A stretch of DNA of 64,000 nt from Cryptomeria japonica (GCF_030272615.1 NC_081409.1:19658260-19722259), one strand, 5' to 3'. Positions 32,401 to 44,027 are shown, counted from the stretch's first letter. Translations and numbers: made by a program. The notes: generated by a model not told the origin, from the letters alone.

Positions 32401-34068
32401 GAGTGCAAATCCCGCTCCTTCACCTTCTTCTAATGTTTTTATGAATTCTTTCTCATTTAATAACAAGATGTTAGGCACTTTATTGCTGCTCTCTACTTCT
32501 TCATTGAGGGATTGAATCTGATAGGCTACTCCATCTTTCTAAAATGAGTAGGAGTTTCTTTCCCCATCATGTTGTGCTTTTTGGTCAAACTGCCATGGTC
32601 TACCCAACAGTAGGTGGCAAGCATCCATAGGAAGGATGTCACATAGGATCCTACTTGTATATCCACCTATGTGGAAATCTACCCAGGCTTGCTCATTTAC
32701 TAACACATGTTGTCCCTTATTTAACCATGTGACCTTGTATGGATCCTTGTGTTGTATCCTAGGTAGTTTCAATTTACTTACTTCTTCCTCTGATATGATG
32801 TTATCCGTGGATCCTGAATCTATGATCACCTTACACACCTTTCCCATGATTTTACACTTAATCTTGAACAATGCTCTTCTTTGTGAGTCCTCTATACTAT
32901 GTGGCTTCTTCATTAACACTCTCTTGATCATTAAACTCTCACCATCTTCTGAAGCTAGGTTCAATGCTGAAGTTCTGGTATTACCTCCATCTTCCTGAAC
33001 ATAGTTTACCCTCTTCTCACCACCATAAGATGAACTAGGCTTCTCTGGGCATCTATAGGCAGGGTGGCCCAACTTTTGACAGTTATAGCACTTCAAGGTT
33101 GAGAAGTAGGACCCTCTCCATGGTCCATTAGATCTACCCCTACTCGGGTTGCTTGATCCCCTACCCCTATAGTTGGGTTTGCTCTAAGAATCCCCACTTT
33201 GCTCTATAAGTTTAGACTCTCCCTGGGATCGTTGATCTATGCTCCTTCCCCCAAAACTGTCTCTATGGCCTCTACCATCTCTTCCCCTACCTCTTCCTCT
33301 GTTATTTTGTTCTTTCTTTCTCCTACTTTTCTCTTCCACTTTAAGTGCTAGTTGATAACACTTGTGTACTATTTGTGGGCATAACAAGTTCATCTCTTCT
33401 TGGATGTTCCATCTTAACCCATTCAAGCACATTGCCACTTTTATACTCTCATCCTCTACTACTCTGGATCTCATGCACAGTTTTTGAAACTCATCAGTGT
33501 AGCTACTGACATCTAGGTCTTTTTGTCTCAAATTTTGTCTTTTCCTGTGAAGTTGTACTTCATAGTCTTCAGGAAGGTAGGTTTCTTTTATTTTGGCTAC
33601 CATTGCTTTCCAGGTGGCTATTGGTTGCTTACCTTCTTTCACCCTTTCCTCTTGGATGAACTTCCACCAAGTTAAGGCTGCCCCTCTCAACCTTGATTTT
33701 GCTACCTTAACCTTTTGTGCTTCAGTTACTCCATCACATTCAAAATGGTTTTCTAGACCTTCAATCCACTCTATAAGAGCATCTAGATCCATCTTTCCAC
33801 TGAAAAGAGCCACTCCCTCTAAGGTTTTACCACTCATAGCTCTCAAGGATTTCAAGAATGGTTCTTTCTCAATAACAGGGTCAAGTATGGGAACCTCATC
33901 TTCTATGGCCACCATTTTACCCTGATCTCCAACCTTATCATGGACTTCTTCAGTTTTGACTTCTACTTCAGCTAGTTTCATTGCTAATTGATCCAATCTT
34001 TCTCTGAGTGCCCTATTTTCCTCTTCTTGGTCTTCAACCTTCTTGGCTAACTCAGCATTAGTCACCAT
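29482..34068 (-). pseudogene. Chromovirus gag-pol, single frame with stops
   Basis: Order on the minus strand. Gag (34068-33184): coiled coil at the N-terminus, capsid region with WWKFIQEERVKEGKQPIATW, basic RGRGRGRDGRG tail. Zinc knuckle CYNCQKLGHPAYRC and protease with IIDSGSTDNIIS and LLLGRPW (33096-32539). RT from about 32211, with [23 protein letters not shown] and catalytic YLDD at about 31775. RNase H with TIECDASN (catalytic Asp kept). Integrase with a YYWPKMQKDI/CLVCQ zinc region, DFVVGLPRT and a later SDRDVKF motif. Chromodomain LIKWKDTPISEATWIPE ending at 29482. Stops fall at about 33181, 32538, 31890, 31705, 31651, 30291, 30219, 30151 and 29735. All domains are recognisable, so it was autonomous before decay. 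Confidence 0.88.
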
Positions 34069-34105
34069 GTTTTCCTAACGATCCTTTTCTCCTGAATCTT
34101 TTGTT

Positions 34106-34118
34106 GGCTTTGATACCA
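34106..34118 (-). other. Primer-binding site of the chromovirus (Met-type)
   Basis: The minus strand reads TGGTATCAAAGCC three bases after the LTR end, one change from the initiator-Met complement TGGTATCAGAGCC. Confidence 0.75.
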
Positions 34119-34121
34119 CTA

Positions 34122-36280
34122 TGATAGGGAGGTTGCTAGGCAAGTGCTCAAAAGGCCAATTTTGGTTAAGAAGTTACAATAGGAAACAAAAGTATTGTTT
34201 ATGTCTGCTCCTTATGTTTTCAAATATCAAGTTTAGTTACAATAGTCAGGTCTCTCTACAAGTCTTCACCAACAACCTCCCTTTTTGGTGAAAGCTCACA
34301 CCCTTGCTCAAAATTACTCCAATTGCTCACTCCACCCATCTACACATTTTTCAATCCCTATTCTTTTGGCATTCAACTCACTATTTTAGAGTGTATTAGG
34401 AGACCCCAACATGGACATGTAGAGCAACAATATTTACTCAAGGTATGACAATCACAAACTTAGTTTAAGGCCTATAGCCTTTGGCTTACTCAACTCATCA
34501 ACCAAGGGTCAAAACCTCCAAAAGGGATTACCCACTGACCAAGGGACTATATGTTGCTTATTTCACTATTTTGGAATGATCTCACAAAGTTCCATGAGTC
34601 CCAAAGTCCTCCCTGCAATTGGGTTCTTGTAAAGTGTGTGTTATGCAGTCAAAGGGCTACTAGCCTGTGGAGGCCTAATTGGCCAAATTTTGCTCACCCT
34701 ACCCAATGATGGGATTCTTGACTATGGGAGATGTTTTAGATAGTGTGGAATAGGTCATTGCAAATATTTTTTTGTGGTTTTAGGCTCCATCAACCTGGTT
34801 TAGTGACTGTCCACAAATTTGGGCTTAAAAGTAGGGTTTAGTGAGGGTTTGGATGCTTCCACCATAGATTCCTTTTACCAAACTTGATTCAAATTCCCAC
34901 ACTGCTAGGAGACCTTTGCCACAAAAAATTAAAGCTTCCTGTGCCTTTGATAGACAAGAATTATGCCAAACACTTGGCAAACAACTGAGAAATGTAGTAA
35001 AATTGTCACTGTCACTGTCAAACTGTTGCCCTTTTACCAGTCAAAAACTGCTACACCTTTGGACCTGCATAATAGGGGAGATTGAACTGGAAATATACCT
35101 CAATGAGGTCTGCAAGACACTAGTGAACTTTCCCATTACATAGCCTTCATGGTTATAAGGCTTGGATTATGCTTTTGAAGCATTCCTTGAGCATTTTGGC
35201 AAACACAATTCACAAAAATGGCGAACTCACTGTTTTGCTTACAAATTGAGAATATTTAGTAAGAACAAGCTGCTCTAACAAACCAAGGTGATTCTCAACA
35301 CCCTTGGCCATATGTACAGACCTCTGCCTCATACATTTTCTCACACCAAATTTCTTTTGGGTGTAAATTTTGAGTTTTTGATCATGCTACTAGCCGAGTA
35401 ATCAATACTTGCCTAGTATTCTCTCAAATCCTTCTTCCAAACACAATTTTGGCACAAAAAGAAGCATATGTACACTATATATATGAGTACCAACTTGAAT
35501 AAATTCATTTTGTGGGATCCCAAACCTGGATTAGTCAAGTTGTGGGATTTTTCCACTCCAAACGCTTAACAGGGTAGTGAGCACACAAAAGTGAAAATAA
35601 TTTTGTACAATCAAATTGCCAAAGGAAACCATAAAAACAATCACTTAGAGAGAATTGTACAACTATTATGCACACTTTCCAAAGGTACAGTATGGACTAT
35701 AAAAGGTATAGTACGGACTGTTACTCCAAGGAAGGAAAAACCAGTCATAAAAGCCAAAATTTCATAATTTTTATTAGGAATCTCTTGCTCATACAATCAC
35801 CAAACTTTCTTAAGGAAAAGGGACACCTTTTTATACTATTTCCAATTAGTTACCAAACCCTATACGGACATGAGGTTTCCACAACTGCATTTTACTAGAA
35901 AAACCCAAAAATGATAACTTTGACAACTTTTGCAAGCCGAAATGACAACATTTCTTGCTCCAAAAGGCATTTTTGCCAGAATAATCTTATCAACTTGTCT
36001 AAACACCTAAGACATGCTTAAAACCACTTATCAAACATGTTTCAATGCTTTGGAAAGCATTAGAAGACCTTTTTGGCAGTTTTGCACATTTTTGCCCAAA
36101 TTTGTCAACTCAAAGCTTGAAAGGCAAAACTTGACCTCTTGAGCCCAAAGTGAGATCAAAACCACTAGACAAGACACACAACAACCTAAAACAACATTAT
36201 AAAATTTACATAAGACATTACAAACATGAAAGCATTAAATACACAAAAAGGAGAGTTTTGGTCAACTAGGTGCTCCTAGA
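34122..36280 (-). repeat. Chromovirus 5' LTR (2159 bp)
   Basis: Partner of 27300-29456 with scattered substitutions and small indels. The outer end reads CTCCTAGA where CTCCTGCA is expected, so the terminus is mutated. Confidence 0.87.
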
Positions 36281-36870
36281 ACTGGTAGACTGTTAATGAA
36301 AGCTGATTTGATTTGAGGATGATCCACGGATCTTGTAATTGCATTGTAAGCATTAATTATATCTTGGATTGCGCTCTAGCATCTAGCATGTATCATTCTT
36401 CAACTTGTAATAAGATTCATTCTGATTGTTTACCAGATATGTGTTACATATTTTTATCGGTTGTTCTTTTTACTGTTTCTAGCATCTTGTTACCGGTTAC
36501 CAATATGTTGTGCATGGTTTATGTGTTTAGCTACAAGGTTGGGCTGTCCTTCATTAGGTCTCCCTGCCTTGACTACATCACAAATTAGGCTCCATCTCCT
36601 CAATAATTAAACCTTGGGAGGCCTTAATTCTAATTCTTTGTCTAATGGGGATAGTACAGGTAGGACTAATAGTGGTGAAACTCATGCACTAGAGGGAAAA
36701 TTTGAATTTTAAATTTTGGAACAAAGCTTACAAAATTGATTAATGCAAAATGTATGAAAATGTTGATTAAACAATTTGAAATTTGTTGGAAGAAGAGGAT
36801 GACACATTTTCCAAAAATGAAAGGAAATTTGAATTTTAAAATTAGGGCCAACGGAATACCACTTAATTTT
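36281..36870 (-). other. Element A leader segment between chromovirus and solo LTR
   Basis: The right half (from about 36671) is AT-rich leader with GAATTTTAAAATTAGGGCCAA-like words that recur at 37931-38800. The left half (36281-36670) has a different composition with several ACCGG words. It may be a remnant of another LTR. No gene is seen. Confidence 0.4.
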
Positions 36871-37930
36871 TGTTGGTATTTTGGTATGGTTCTGTCATTG
36901 ATGTCAACACCTACTAAACACCTATCAACTCTAGCACTTTGGAGAATCAACAACATTCACCGGCAAGCAAGTGACTTATGCACAGTCACCGGTATTTGGT
37001 ACACTGACAAGATATAATGTTCACCGGCACTTGGAATAGCATGGAAAACACTTGGTTATGTCGAAGACATCGTTTGGACACTTTTTCTTGGAGTTTTGTT
37101 CATTGGCATATTCGTATTTGCATATTTGCTGTTACCGGCAAATAGGTCCAGGATATACACTGGCAGGTTTATCTTTTCCAGATCAGCACGACACGCTATG
37201 GAGATGTCTCATTATTTTTGTAAATGCATCAAGCCGACATGTTGAATCAGTTATTGCATCGGACATTATTTTGTTTGTAAATTGATTTTATTGTAATATC
37301 CTTTAGAGCCGACCTACTAAAATTGGTCTTAGGTTATGATATAAATGTAAGATCTTATTTGTAAGATTAGGTGTGGAATGCAAAAGAGAATTGTGTGAAG
37401 GTATATGCGAGAATAAGCAGAGCTATACATGCAGACATCATTTGAAGATTGAAGGAAGGTTTTTGTGAAGACAATCAGAACTACACCGGTACTAAATCCA
37501 GCATAGAAAGATGCTAATTTGAGCACTACATCCTTATTGGATTTAACCATCCAATTGTAGTCAGTGTGACTCCTATTTGTGTTTGAGCAGTGAGTTCTAG
37601 GTGCTTGGCCTTTCTGCATGTGCAGACCCCATTTGTATACACATACTATCTACAGTAGTATCATTTGATTGTGGGTAAGGTTTCCCACCATGGTTTTTTC
37701 CCTTATAGGGTTTCCACGTACAAATATTGGTGTTATGTGTTGTGGATGACTTTGTCTTTTTGTTTCATGCATTAATCTTTACCGATATTACAATTAACTG
37801 ATAAAACTGTCTACCGGTATTAAAGACCGGTTTAACGTTATTAAGCATTAAGTTGGTAAAGTTATTTTTGGTATGAATTTGTTAGACAATTGAAACCCCC
37901 CCCCCTCTCAGTTGTCTCCGGGACCTAACA
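36871..37930 (+). mobile_element. Solo LTR 1 (1060 bp)
   Basis: Begins TGTTGGTATTTTGG and ends GGGACCTAACA, flanked on both sides by ATTTT (36866-36870, 37931-37935). It includes the GTCATTGATGTCAACACC word, the block CACCATGGTTTTTTCCC and a C-run before CTCTCAGTTGTCTCC, as in the other solo LTRs. No internal region is present, so it arose by LTR-LTR recombination. Confidence 0.85.
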
Positions 37931-38852
37931 ATTTTAAAATCATAATTTTAAAAATTAGGGCAGACCATAATTAACCTCTTAATTTTAAAAGTTTTCTTGA
38001 AATTTGAAATGTTGAATTTTGGAGGTATTTCCAATTCTAGAGGGATAAAAAATCAACAAAATCAGCCAATCTTCTGGATTTAGGCTATTAAATACAGTCA
38101 TAACAGTCTCCCAAAATTTTAGGAAAAAAGCTGACGACCGTAGCGGGAATGCACATGGTCTGACCAACTTTTTTTGAAATTTTTAGGGATGAATATTAGT
38201 ATGATTTCAAAGCTAACCCCCCAAAATTGGCGAATTTTATGATTTCTAGATGGGCGAAATTAAGGTTCAAATGTAAAAATAGGACCCTATTAGGGTTTTG
38301 AATAAAAAGAGGAATTGAATTGCAAATTTGAAAAATGTCAAACCTAATGGATAGGGACACCTTGAAAAAAATGTTTAGAAATCTGAATTGGAATGAAATT
38401 GATTGAAATTTGCACAAAATCCAATTAAATTTGAAAATTAGGGTTTTATGACCTAACCACTTAATTTTGAAATTTGAATTTTGGGAAAAAGGAGGGAAAT
38501 TGAAAATTTGAATTGTAGAAATGAAAACAAGTCTGAGAACAATCAGAAATCTGAAAATTAAATGAAAATCCAAGTTTTGCACAAGTTCAAGATGATTTTT
38601 GAAAATTAAGGTTTTAACAAGTAACCACTTAATTTTGTAAATTTGATTTGCAAATTGAACAAGACAGTGATGAAATTGAATTTGAAAAATAAAACAATTT
38701 TCAGATCTAAGATAACCACAAGCAATTTTTACAAATCACAAGTTCAATTTTAATTTTAAAAACTAGGGTTTTTAATGATTTAACCACTAAGTTTGCAGAA
38801 ATTTGAAACTTGCAAATGAAAAATATGCAATTTTGTTCAAAGGAAAGCATGC
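37931..38852 (-). repeat. Element A leader with diverged tandem units
   Basis: AT-rich leader in which AAATTAGGG, then ACCACTTAATTTT, then GAAATTTGAA recur about every 130-180 bp (near 37955, 38430, 38600, 38760, plus one copy left of the solo LTR at 36835). Non-coding. Confidence 0.6.
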
Positions 38853-38870
38853 AAGACGTTGGGCTCACCA
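38853..38870 (-). other. Primer-binding site of element A
   Basis: Minus strand TGGTGAGCCCAACGTCTTGC starts three bases after the LTR end. The truncated element at 44010-44030 has the related TGGTGAACCCGACATGAACA. The cognate tRNA is not identified. Confidence 0.6.
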
Positions 38871-38873
38871 AAA

Positions 38874-40135
38874 TGTAATTTCACCAAAATTTAATTGGTG
38901 GGTGGAAAATGTGTGAATGAGAGATCAAGAGGAAAACTACCCTTTCCCTCCAAGGAGAGATGCGTGTTTCACTACAGATTTCCCTTCAAACACTTTTCAC
39001 CTATTACATTGGAAGAGGGGGGTAAAATTCACTAGATTCAACCTCCAAAGAAGAAGATAGAATTCTAAATGAAATGAGAATGATAATTTAATCCCCTCTT
39101 CCTATTTGAAATGGAAAGGAATTCATTGAATTATGTATAGAGACTAAGTGCAAAAGTGACAAACAATTTATTATAACTTGAGATCGGAGTATAGGATGAA
39201 GTTGTGCACCTGGATTTGGCAGCAATATGTCGAGACGAAGCCGCCCTGCGAATTTGAGGAAAAGTTGTTCGGACCATGGTGGGAATGTACACGGTCCTCC
39301 GAAGAATCTGTGAAATGAAAAGGGAATTTCCGCCTTTGCAAATGGAGTCAAAATCCAAAAGTACAGCTACACATCTGCAACCAAGATACAAAAAAGAGAG
39401 AAAAAGGGGTTGGGATTGGGGGTTTTCCTTCAGGTCAAACCCCAGTTTTGGAATTAACCAAGTAATGAAAGAATGTACTTGCAAGCAAATGTAAATGAAA
39501 GACTGAAATGTACATCACCTCAAGGGAGGTTGTGATAGAAATGTTGATGGAAATGCTTGTGTGGAATTGAATGTTGGATTCAATCTCCTCTTCAATGGTT
39601 GAATCCTGAACTTGAATGCAACACCTAGCCTTGAAGAGACTTGAGAATGCTCAATGCTGGAAAGGAATGCTTGAATTCTCTTGAATGCTTGATTTCATGT
39701 AAAATTCCCACTGATCCAACTTATTCAAATGAGAGGGAAAATGCAACTTAAATACTTGTCAATTAGTGTTAATGAAACTGATTTTCATCATAGGCTGACA
39801 TCGGGGAAGTTTTCTTGCTCACTGCACAACCTACAATGCAAGCTCAGGAAAGGAACCTGCCCCAAATTAGGGCAGGGACAAGGGTGCCATGCCCCTATCC
39901 TAGGAGGAAAAGGGTGCCACTCCCCTATCCTAGGGGGGAAAAGGGTGCCACGCCCCTGTCCTGCCCCTTTCTCCAAGGCATAGTGCAGACAGGGTGGTAC
40001 AGAGGCCAAGGGAGAAGAATATTCTGAGGGTTGAGCAGTCTCCAGTCTCCGATCATGCTAGGGAATTCGATTTCTCATGGGTGAGGACCCTAATGTGGTC
40101 AAAAATTGCTAGGGTCACAATTTTATGACACTATA
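38874..40135 (-). repeat. Element A 5' LTR (1262 bp)
   Basis: Starts TGTAATTTCACC next to the primer site. Ends CACTATA at the outer border, where the partner LTR has GACTACA. It has an additional copy of the GGGTGCCACTCCCCTATCC unit (39870-39960) compared with the 3' LTR. ATGTA follows at 40136. Confidence 0.85.
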
Positions 40136-40140
40136 ATGTA

Positions 40141-40354
40141 TATATATTTGTATACATGCATATATCTCTTCTTTTCCTCTCTCTCTCTCTCTCGTCTTCC
40201 TTCCCCCATCACCGTCTCTGTCTATTCTAAGCCCTAATTATTCTACTTGAGTTCTATCTCATCTCTCTCCCCCTAACACTTCTCTCTCAGCCGAGTCTCT
40301 CACCCTCTTCTCCTTCTCATTCTCTCTCTACCTCATGTCTCTCACCCTTTCCTC

Positions 40355-40417
<63 letters not shown>

Positions 40418-40745
40418 CCTATCCTATTCTCACCCTCTCCCCTTCTCCCACTTTCTCTCCTCCTCCCTCTCCCCCTCTCCCCCTCTCCCTCCCCCTCTCA
40501 TTATCTTATCCTATTCTCTCTCTCCCCTCCCTGTCTCTTGACCCTATTCTCTCTCTGTCTCACTCTCTCCCTCTCCCTCCATCCCCCTCTCCTTACCCTA
40601 TTCTCTCTCTCTCTCTCTCTCAATCCTATTCTCACCCTCTCTCCCTTCTCTTTCTTTCCCCATCTCTCTCCCTCTCCTCCTATCCCCTTCTCTCTTCGTC
40701 TCTCTGTCTCTCTATCTCTTTGTCTCTCCCACTCCTTATCCTACT
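40141..40745. repeat. AT and (CT)n microsatellite
   Basis: A short TA-rich stretch is followed by almost pure CT repeats on the plus strand, with an uninterrupted (TC)n of about 60 bp near 40360-40412. Open frames here are low-complexity Ser/Leu artefacts. Confidence 0.9.
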
Positions 40746-40747
40746 CT

Positions 40748-41994
40748 TGTTAGGATAACTAGTGAACAACCAAGAAGGGGGGGGGGGGGGGTGAATCAGT
40801 TGTTAACATATTATATCAAGTAATCCACTTAATAACCTTTAACTGATCACATAAATATTAAGTACCAGAATAGCAGAAATAGATACTGGTAAACAATAGA
40901 ACTTAAGAGTAAAAAAAAAAATTAACACAATGCAACCATACCACATAACACCATGATTTGAACGTGGAAAACCTGAAAAGGGAAAAACCATGGTGGGAAG
41001 CCTACCCACAGTCAGATGATACTTCTGTAAAAAGTATGTGATATAATGAGGGGCCTGCACATGCAGGAACACACACTCCCTAGAGTGTACAACTCATTAC
41101 AAAATAGTCTGATTGACTACAAAGAGGTAATAACCATCTCAAGATAAATGGACAACAATCCAGAATAATGAACTGCCAGAGATAGCATCTACCATGCTTG
41201 ATTACAGTCCCGGTTAAGCTCAATACCAGAGGCCTTTGACCTCTTCCTTAATCCCAATTCAATTACCTATGATCGACCAAGTCTCCTTCGCATATGATTG
41301 ACCACAATACACTTTCTACAATGAGATCTTACATCATTTATACAAACGCTAAGGCCTAAACCAATTAGGTTGGCTACCTAAAAAATATTACAATAAGATC
41401 ATTACATACATCCATATTACAATGATATGCCATGTCATCTTAGGACCAAAACAACAATAACCAATCCATAAATTGCCCCAAAACATCCCGATAACATGTA
41501 GAATACACGTTAACATGATACCGGTCCATAACCTAGATAGGCACCAGACCTAACCTGGATCCACCACGCCAAAGAAATGCCTTGAAATAGTTGAGGCACG
41601 ATCAAAGAACATCTTCAACATCCTAAAATCCATCTAGAAGCCACACAAACACCACTTAAGCATTCTGTCAAGATTTGTCAGTGAAAGCTCTGTCGGGTAA
41701 ACCTTAAACCAATGTTGGTAAGGTTTTATAAGAGTGTATGATAGCATCCAATTACCAAGTCAATACCAACTGACCAAAACATACTCCAAAAGCATGTAAC
41801 ACATAAAAACAAGCATACTCCATTGATGCAACATGTCAGAAGTGACCAACAGATAGTCTCTTCCGCCGATAACACTAGATCTTCTACCGGTAACAAAAAC
41901 CTATCTGCCAGTAACCAAAACCATAACAAATATTGTTGACATCAATGACAAAACACCAATGCAACACATAATGAATTCATCCATATTGTCAACA
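40748..41994 (-). mobile_element. Solo LTR 2 (1247 bp), inside the CT microsatellite
   Basis: Flanked by ACTCT at 40743-40747 and 41995-41999. On the minus strand it begins TGTTGACAATATGG and ends ATCCTAACA. A run of about 15 G lies 30 bp inside the left end. Shares the GGGGCCTGCACATGCAGGAA block and the GTCATTGATG word with element B and the other solo LTRs. Confidence 0.85.
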
Positions 41995-41999
41995 ACTCT

Positions 42000-42075
42000 A
42001 TCCCTCTCTTCCTACCCCATACTCTCTCTCTCCCTCCCCGCCCCCTCTCTCTCTCTCCTATTCTCTCTCTCTCTC

Positions 42076-42129
<54 letters not shown>

Positions 42130-42205
42130 CCCTCTCTTAATCCTATTCTCACCCCCCCCCTCTCTCTCTCTCTGTCTCTCTCTGTCTCTCTCTCCTCACT
42201 TCCTC
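42000..42205. repeat. (CT)n microsatellite, right part
   Basis: Continuation of the CT tract beyond the solo LTR, with a C-run at about 42152. The complementary open frame (Arg/Glu repeats) is an artefact. Confidence 0.9.
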
Positions 42206-42212
42206 TTTGGTT

Positions 42213-42252
42213 CTTAGTTCTGCATAACCTATATGAGTTATGCAGAACTAAG
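42213..42252. repeat. Palindrome with 16-bp arms, partner of 2356-2391
   Basis: Arms CTTAGTTCTGCATAAC and its exact reverse complement enclose 8 bp. Compared with 2356-2391 the arm word ACATAAC is GCATAAC here, with the matching change in the other arm. Further CATAACCC/GGGTTATG words follow at 42270-42420. Confidence 0.85.
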
Positions 42253-42620
42253 GCCAAAACTTCTAATTTTGCATAACCCGTATGGGTTATGAGAAACTGT
42301 GAACATTCCCATTAGGTTTGCATAACCCATACGCATTTTGAGGATTTTTTTTAATTTTTAATTTTAGCTACCAAGCCTAACACATTTTTGAATTTCATAG
42401 AACACGCATGGGTTATGAAAAATTTCATTTTTTTTTTGCATGTGGTCACTTTTCTCTTCACCATCTTGGTGCACTTACCCTCTAGCTGCCTGACCAATAT
42501 GTTTATATAGCGGTTCAAAAAACCCGCTTGAGAGTATGCTTGGAGAGATGATATCCCCAATGCATCCCAATTCAAAGTATCTCTGTGGGGTGATGAAATA
42601 CCCAATCAAAGATACCCTTC
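42253..42620. other. Intergenic DNA with CATAACCC words and inverted dispersed repeat
   Basis: Contains GCATAACCCGTATGGGTTATG (about 42279) and related words. At 42425-42480 is the inverse of the dispersed repeat seen at 1301. No gene. Confidence 0.45.
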
Positions 42621-42769
42621 ACTACTGAAAAAGAAAAAATGAGTGTCATTAATACTTTTCTCTTAATAGTAGGACCACTCCAAATAGAGAGCAAGTGCTT
42701 GAAATTCCTTCCTTAAGATATAGCAATGTGCTATTTATTCTATTCATAAGCTAGATTCACGTCAATTTT

Positions 42770-43085
42770 AAAGCCCCAAACTGAGGTATAAGATCCGCAT
42801 GTGCATGTCTATTTTAAAACACCAAAGTGAAGTGTGAGATCATGCATGCCAATTTTAAACCCAAGATCAATTTTAAGCACCAAGCTGAAGTGTGAGAGCA
42901 TGCATGTCAATTTTAATCCAGATTTATTTTAAGCACCAATACGAAGTGTGAGAGAATGCATGTCAATTTTAAACTAGATTTGTTTTAAGCACCAATACGA
43001 AGTGAGAGAATGCATGTCAATTTTAATCCAGATTTATTTTAAGCACTAATACGAAGTGTGAGAGAATGCATGCCAATTTTAAACC
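42770..43085 (-). repeat. Tandem repeat of a 55-60-bp unit (about six copies)
   Basis: Unit: GCATGTCAATTTTAATCC, AGATTTATTTTAAGCACC, AATACGAAGTGTGAGAGAAT. The central copies are the most similar and the outer ones degraded. Non-coding. It lies in the leader of the truncated element. Confidence 0.85.
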
Positions 43086-43249
43086 CAAAATCCAAAAGCG
43101 ATTTAACCCTAAAGGATCTTGCGATCCAATTGTTAGTGGTTTCCAAAATAATTTGGGATGATCAAATCTTCTCTATAATTTCGCCAAATACTGCAAATAG
43201 GGAATTAGTAACCAGAAAACACACAGAAAAACCTAAAAAATAGAAAGCT

Positions 43250-43930
43250 AAACTAGTTATCAAATGAATGTGTGATTCTATCTGAGTGAATGCGTAATGA
43301 TGTCTAGGCGATTGCATTATGATGACTAAATGAATGCATAAATTTGACAGAGCGAATGCGTGAAACTTATAGGGAGAATGCATGATAGACAAACAGACAA
43401 TTAAAAAAATCTTAAAATCCCTAAACTTCACCAGAAACCTACAAAATAGACTATGAGGCCCTTGTCAGATCTCTCATCAACCATTCTATATTAAGCAAGT
43501 CATATTTCACTCTGTATGATAGAACTAGGCTATCTTATCTGTTAATAGCTAGTTGGTCCTCTAGGTCTTGTATCCTCTTTTCTACCTTTAGAATTTGCTG
43601 GTAATGTTTGGCTTGCCTCCTTTGATTTGTTATTCTTCGAGCACCTGAAATCTTAAATTTTACCTTATGTGCCATGAGATGTTATATTGAAATCATCATA
43701 TCAGGATAAAATGTTCAGATTTGCAGAATTGAATACATAATTTAGACAAAACAAAGGATTAACAAACAAGAAAAACAAACAAACATAATGCCTAAATATG
43801 AATGACGAATGCGTGAAGGTGTCAGCATGATTGTGTGACCCTATCAGGTCGAATGCATAATTCTATCTATGTGATTGTGTGATACTGTCTATACAATTGC
43901 GTGATGTTTAATTCCACCTTTGAAATTCGT
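43250..43930 (-). repeat. Leader with dispersed GAATGCGTGA-type words
   Basis: Words such as GAATGCGTAATG, GAATGCGTGAA, GATTGCATTATG and AATTGCGTGATG recur every 20-35 bp in two clusters (43260-43390, 43805-43915). Spacing is irregular, so this is not a simple tandem array. 43440-43800 between them is unremarkable. Confidence 0.6.
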
Positions 43931-44009
43931 ACAAAACCTGCAAACAATCTGAAAATCCACATGATCCTGCAAAATCATACAAAAAATACAAAGGGTCAAT
44001 TATCTATTG

Positions 44010-44027
44010 TTCATGTCGGGTTCACCA
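44010..44027 (-). other. Primer-binding site of the truncated element
   Basis: Minus strand TGGTGAACCCGACATGAACA begins three bases after the LTR end at 44031. Similar to the site of element A. Confidence 0.6.

Larger units (their letters stand above)
27300..36280 (-). mobile_element. Chromovirus (Ty3/Gypsy with chromodomain), inserted in the element A leader
   Basis: LTRs of 2.16 kb (27300-29456, 34122-36280) enclose a minus-strand gag-pol. TGATAGGG and CTCCTGCA are the LTR ends. A Met-type primer site and a polypurine tract sit at the inner borders. Domain order Gag, knuckle, protease, RT, RNase H, integrase, chromodomain is complete but broken by several stops. The LTRs have diverged noticeably. 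No convincing target duplication is visible: GAAAG precedes the left LTR, while ACTGG follows the right one. Long LTRs and a C-terminal chromodomain suggest the Tekay-like branch, which is inference. Confidence 0.88.
2554..40135 (-). mobile_element. Element A: old non-autonomous Ty3-type LTR retrotransposon, split by four nested insertions
   Basis: Two related LTRs (2554-3784 and 38874-40135) face the same way and are flanked by ATGTA. On the minus strand the order is LTR, primer-binding site, AT-rich leader, Gag, zinc knuckle, protease-like region, long non-coding tail, polypurine tract, LTR. After removal of the nested insertions its internal part is about 5.9 kb. I find no reverse transcriptase or integrase in it, so it was probably non-autonomous, like gag-only elements described in plants. 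Its body is interrupted by element B, E1, the chromovirus and a solo LTR. Both outermost LTR ends read TA where TG/CA is expected, which fits mutation with age. Confidence 0.8.

Noticed and set aside
36281-36302. GAAAG at 36298 as the target duplication matching 27295-27299 of the chromovirus
   Set aside because: It lies 17 bp outside the LTR end, and a 5-mer match within that distance is easily accidental.
27108-36738. A further insertion bounded by TGTAGGAGCACC at 27108 and a shared AAATTGA at both sides
   Set aside because: The right-hand end does not give a CA terminus next to the repeat, and no partner LTR is visible. Evidence is too thin.
40335-40753. Plus-strand open frames rich in Ser and Leu
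   Set aside because: They are translations of (CT)n microsatellite. The same holds for the Arg/Glu frame at 42012-42257.
40748-41966. Shorter limit of solo LTR 2 ending at GCAACA (41966)
   Set aside because: No target duplication fits that end. Extending to 41994 gives the exact ACTCT duplication.
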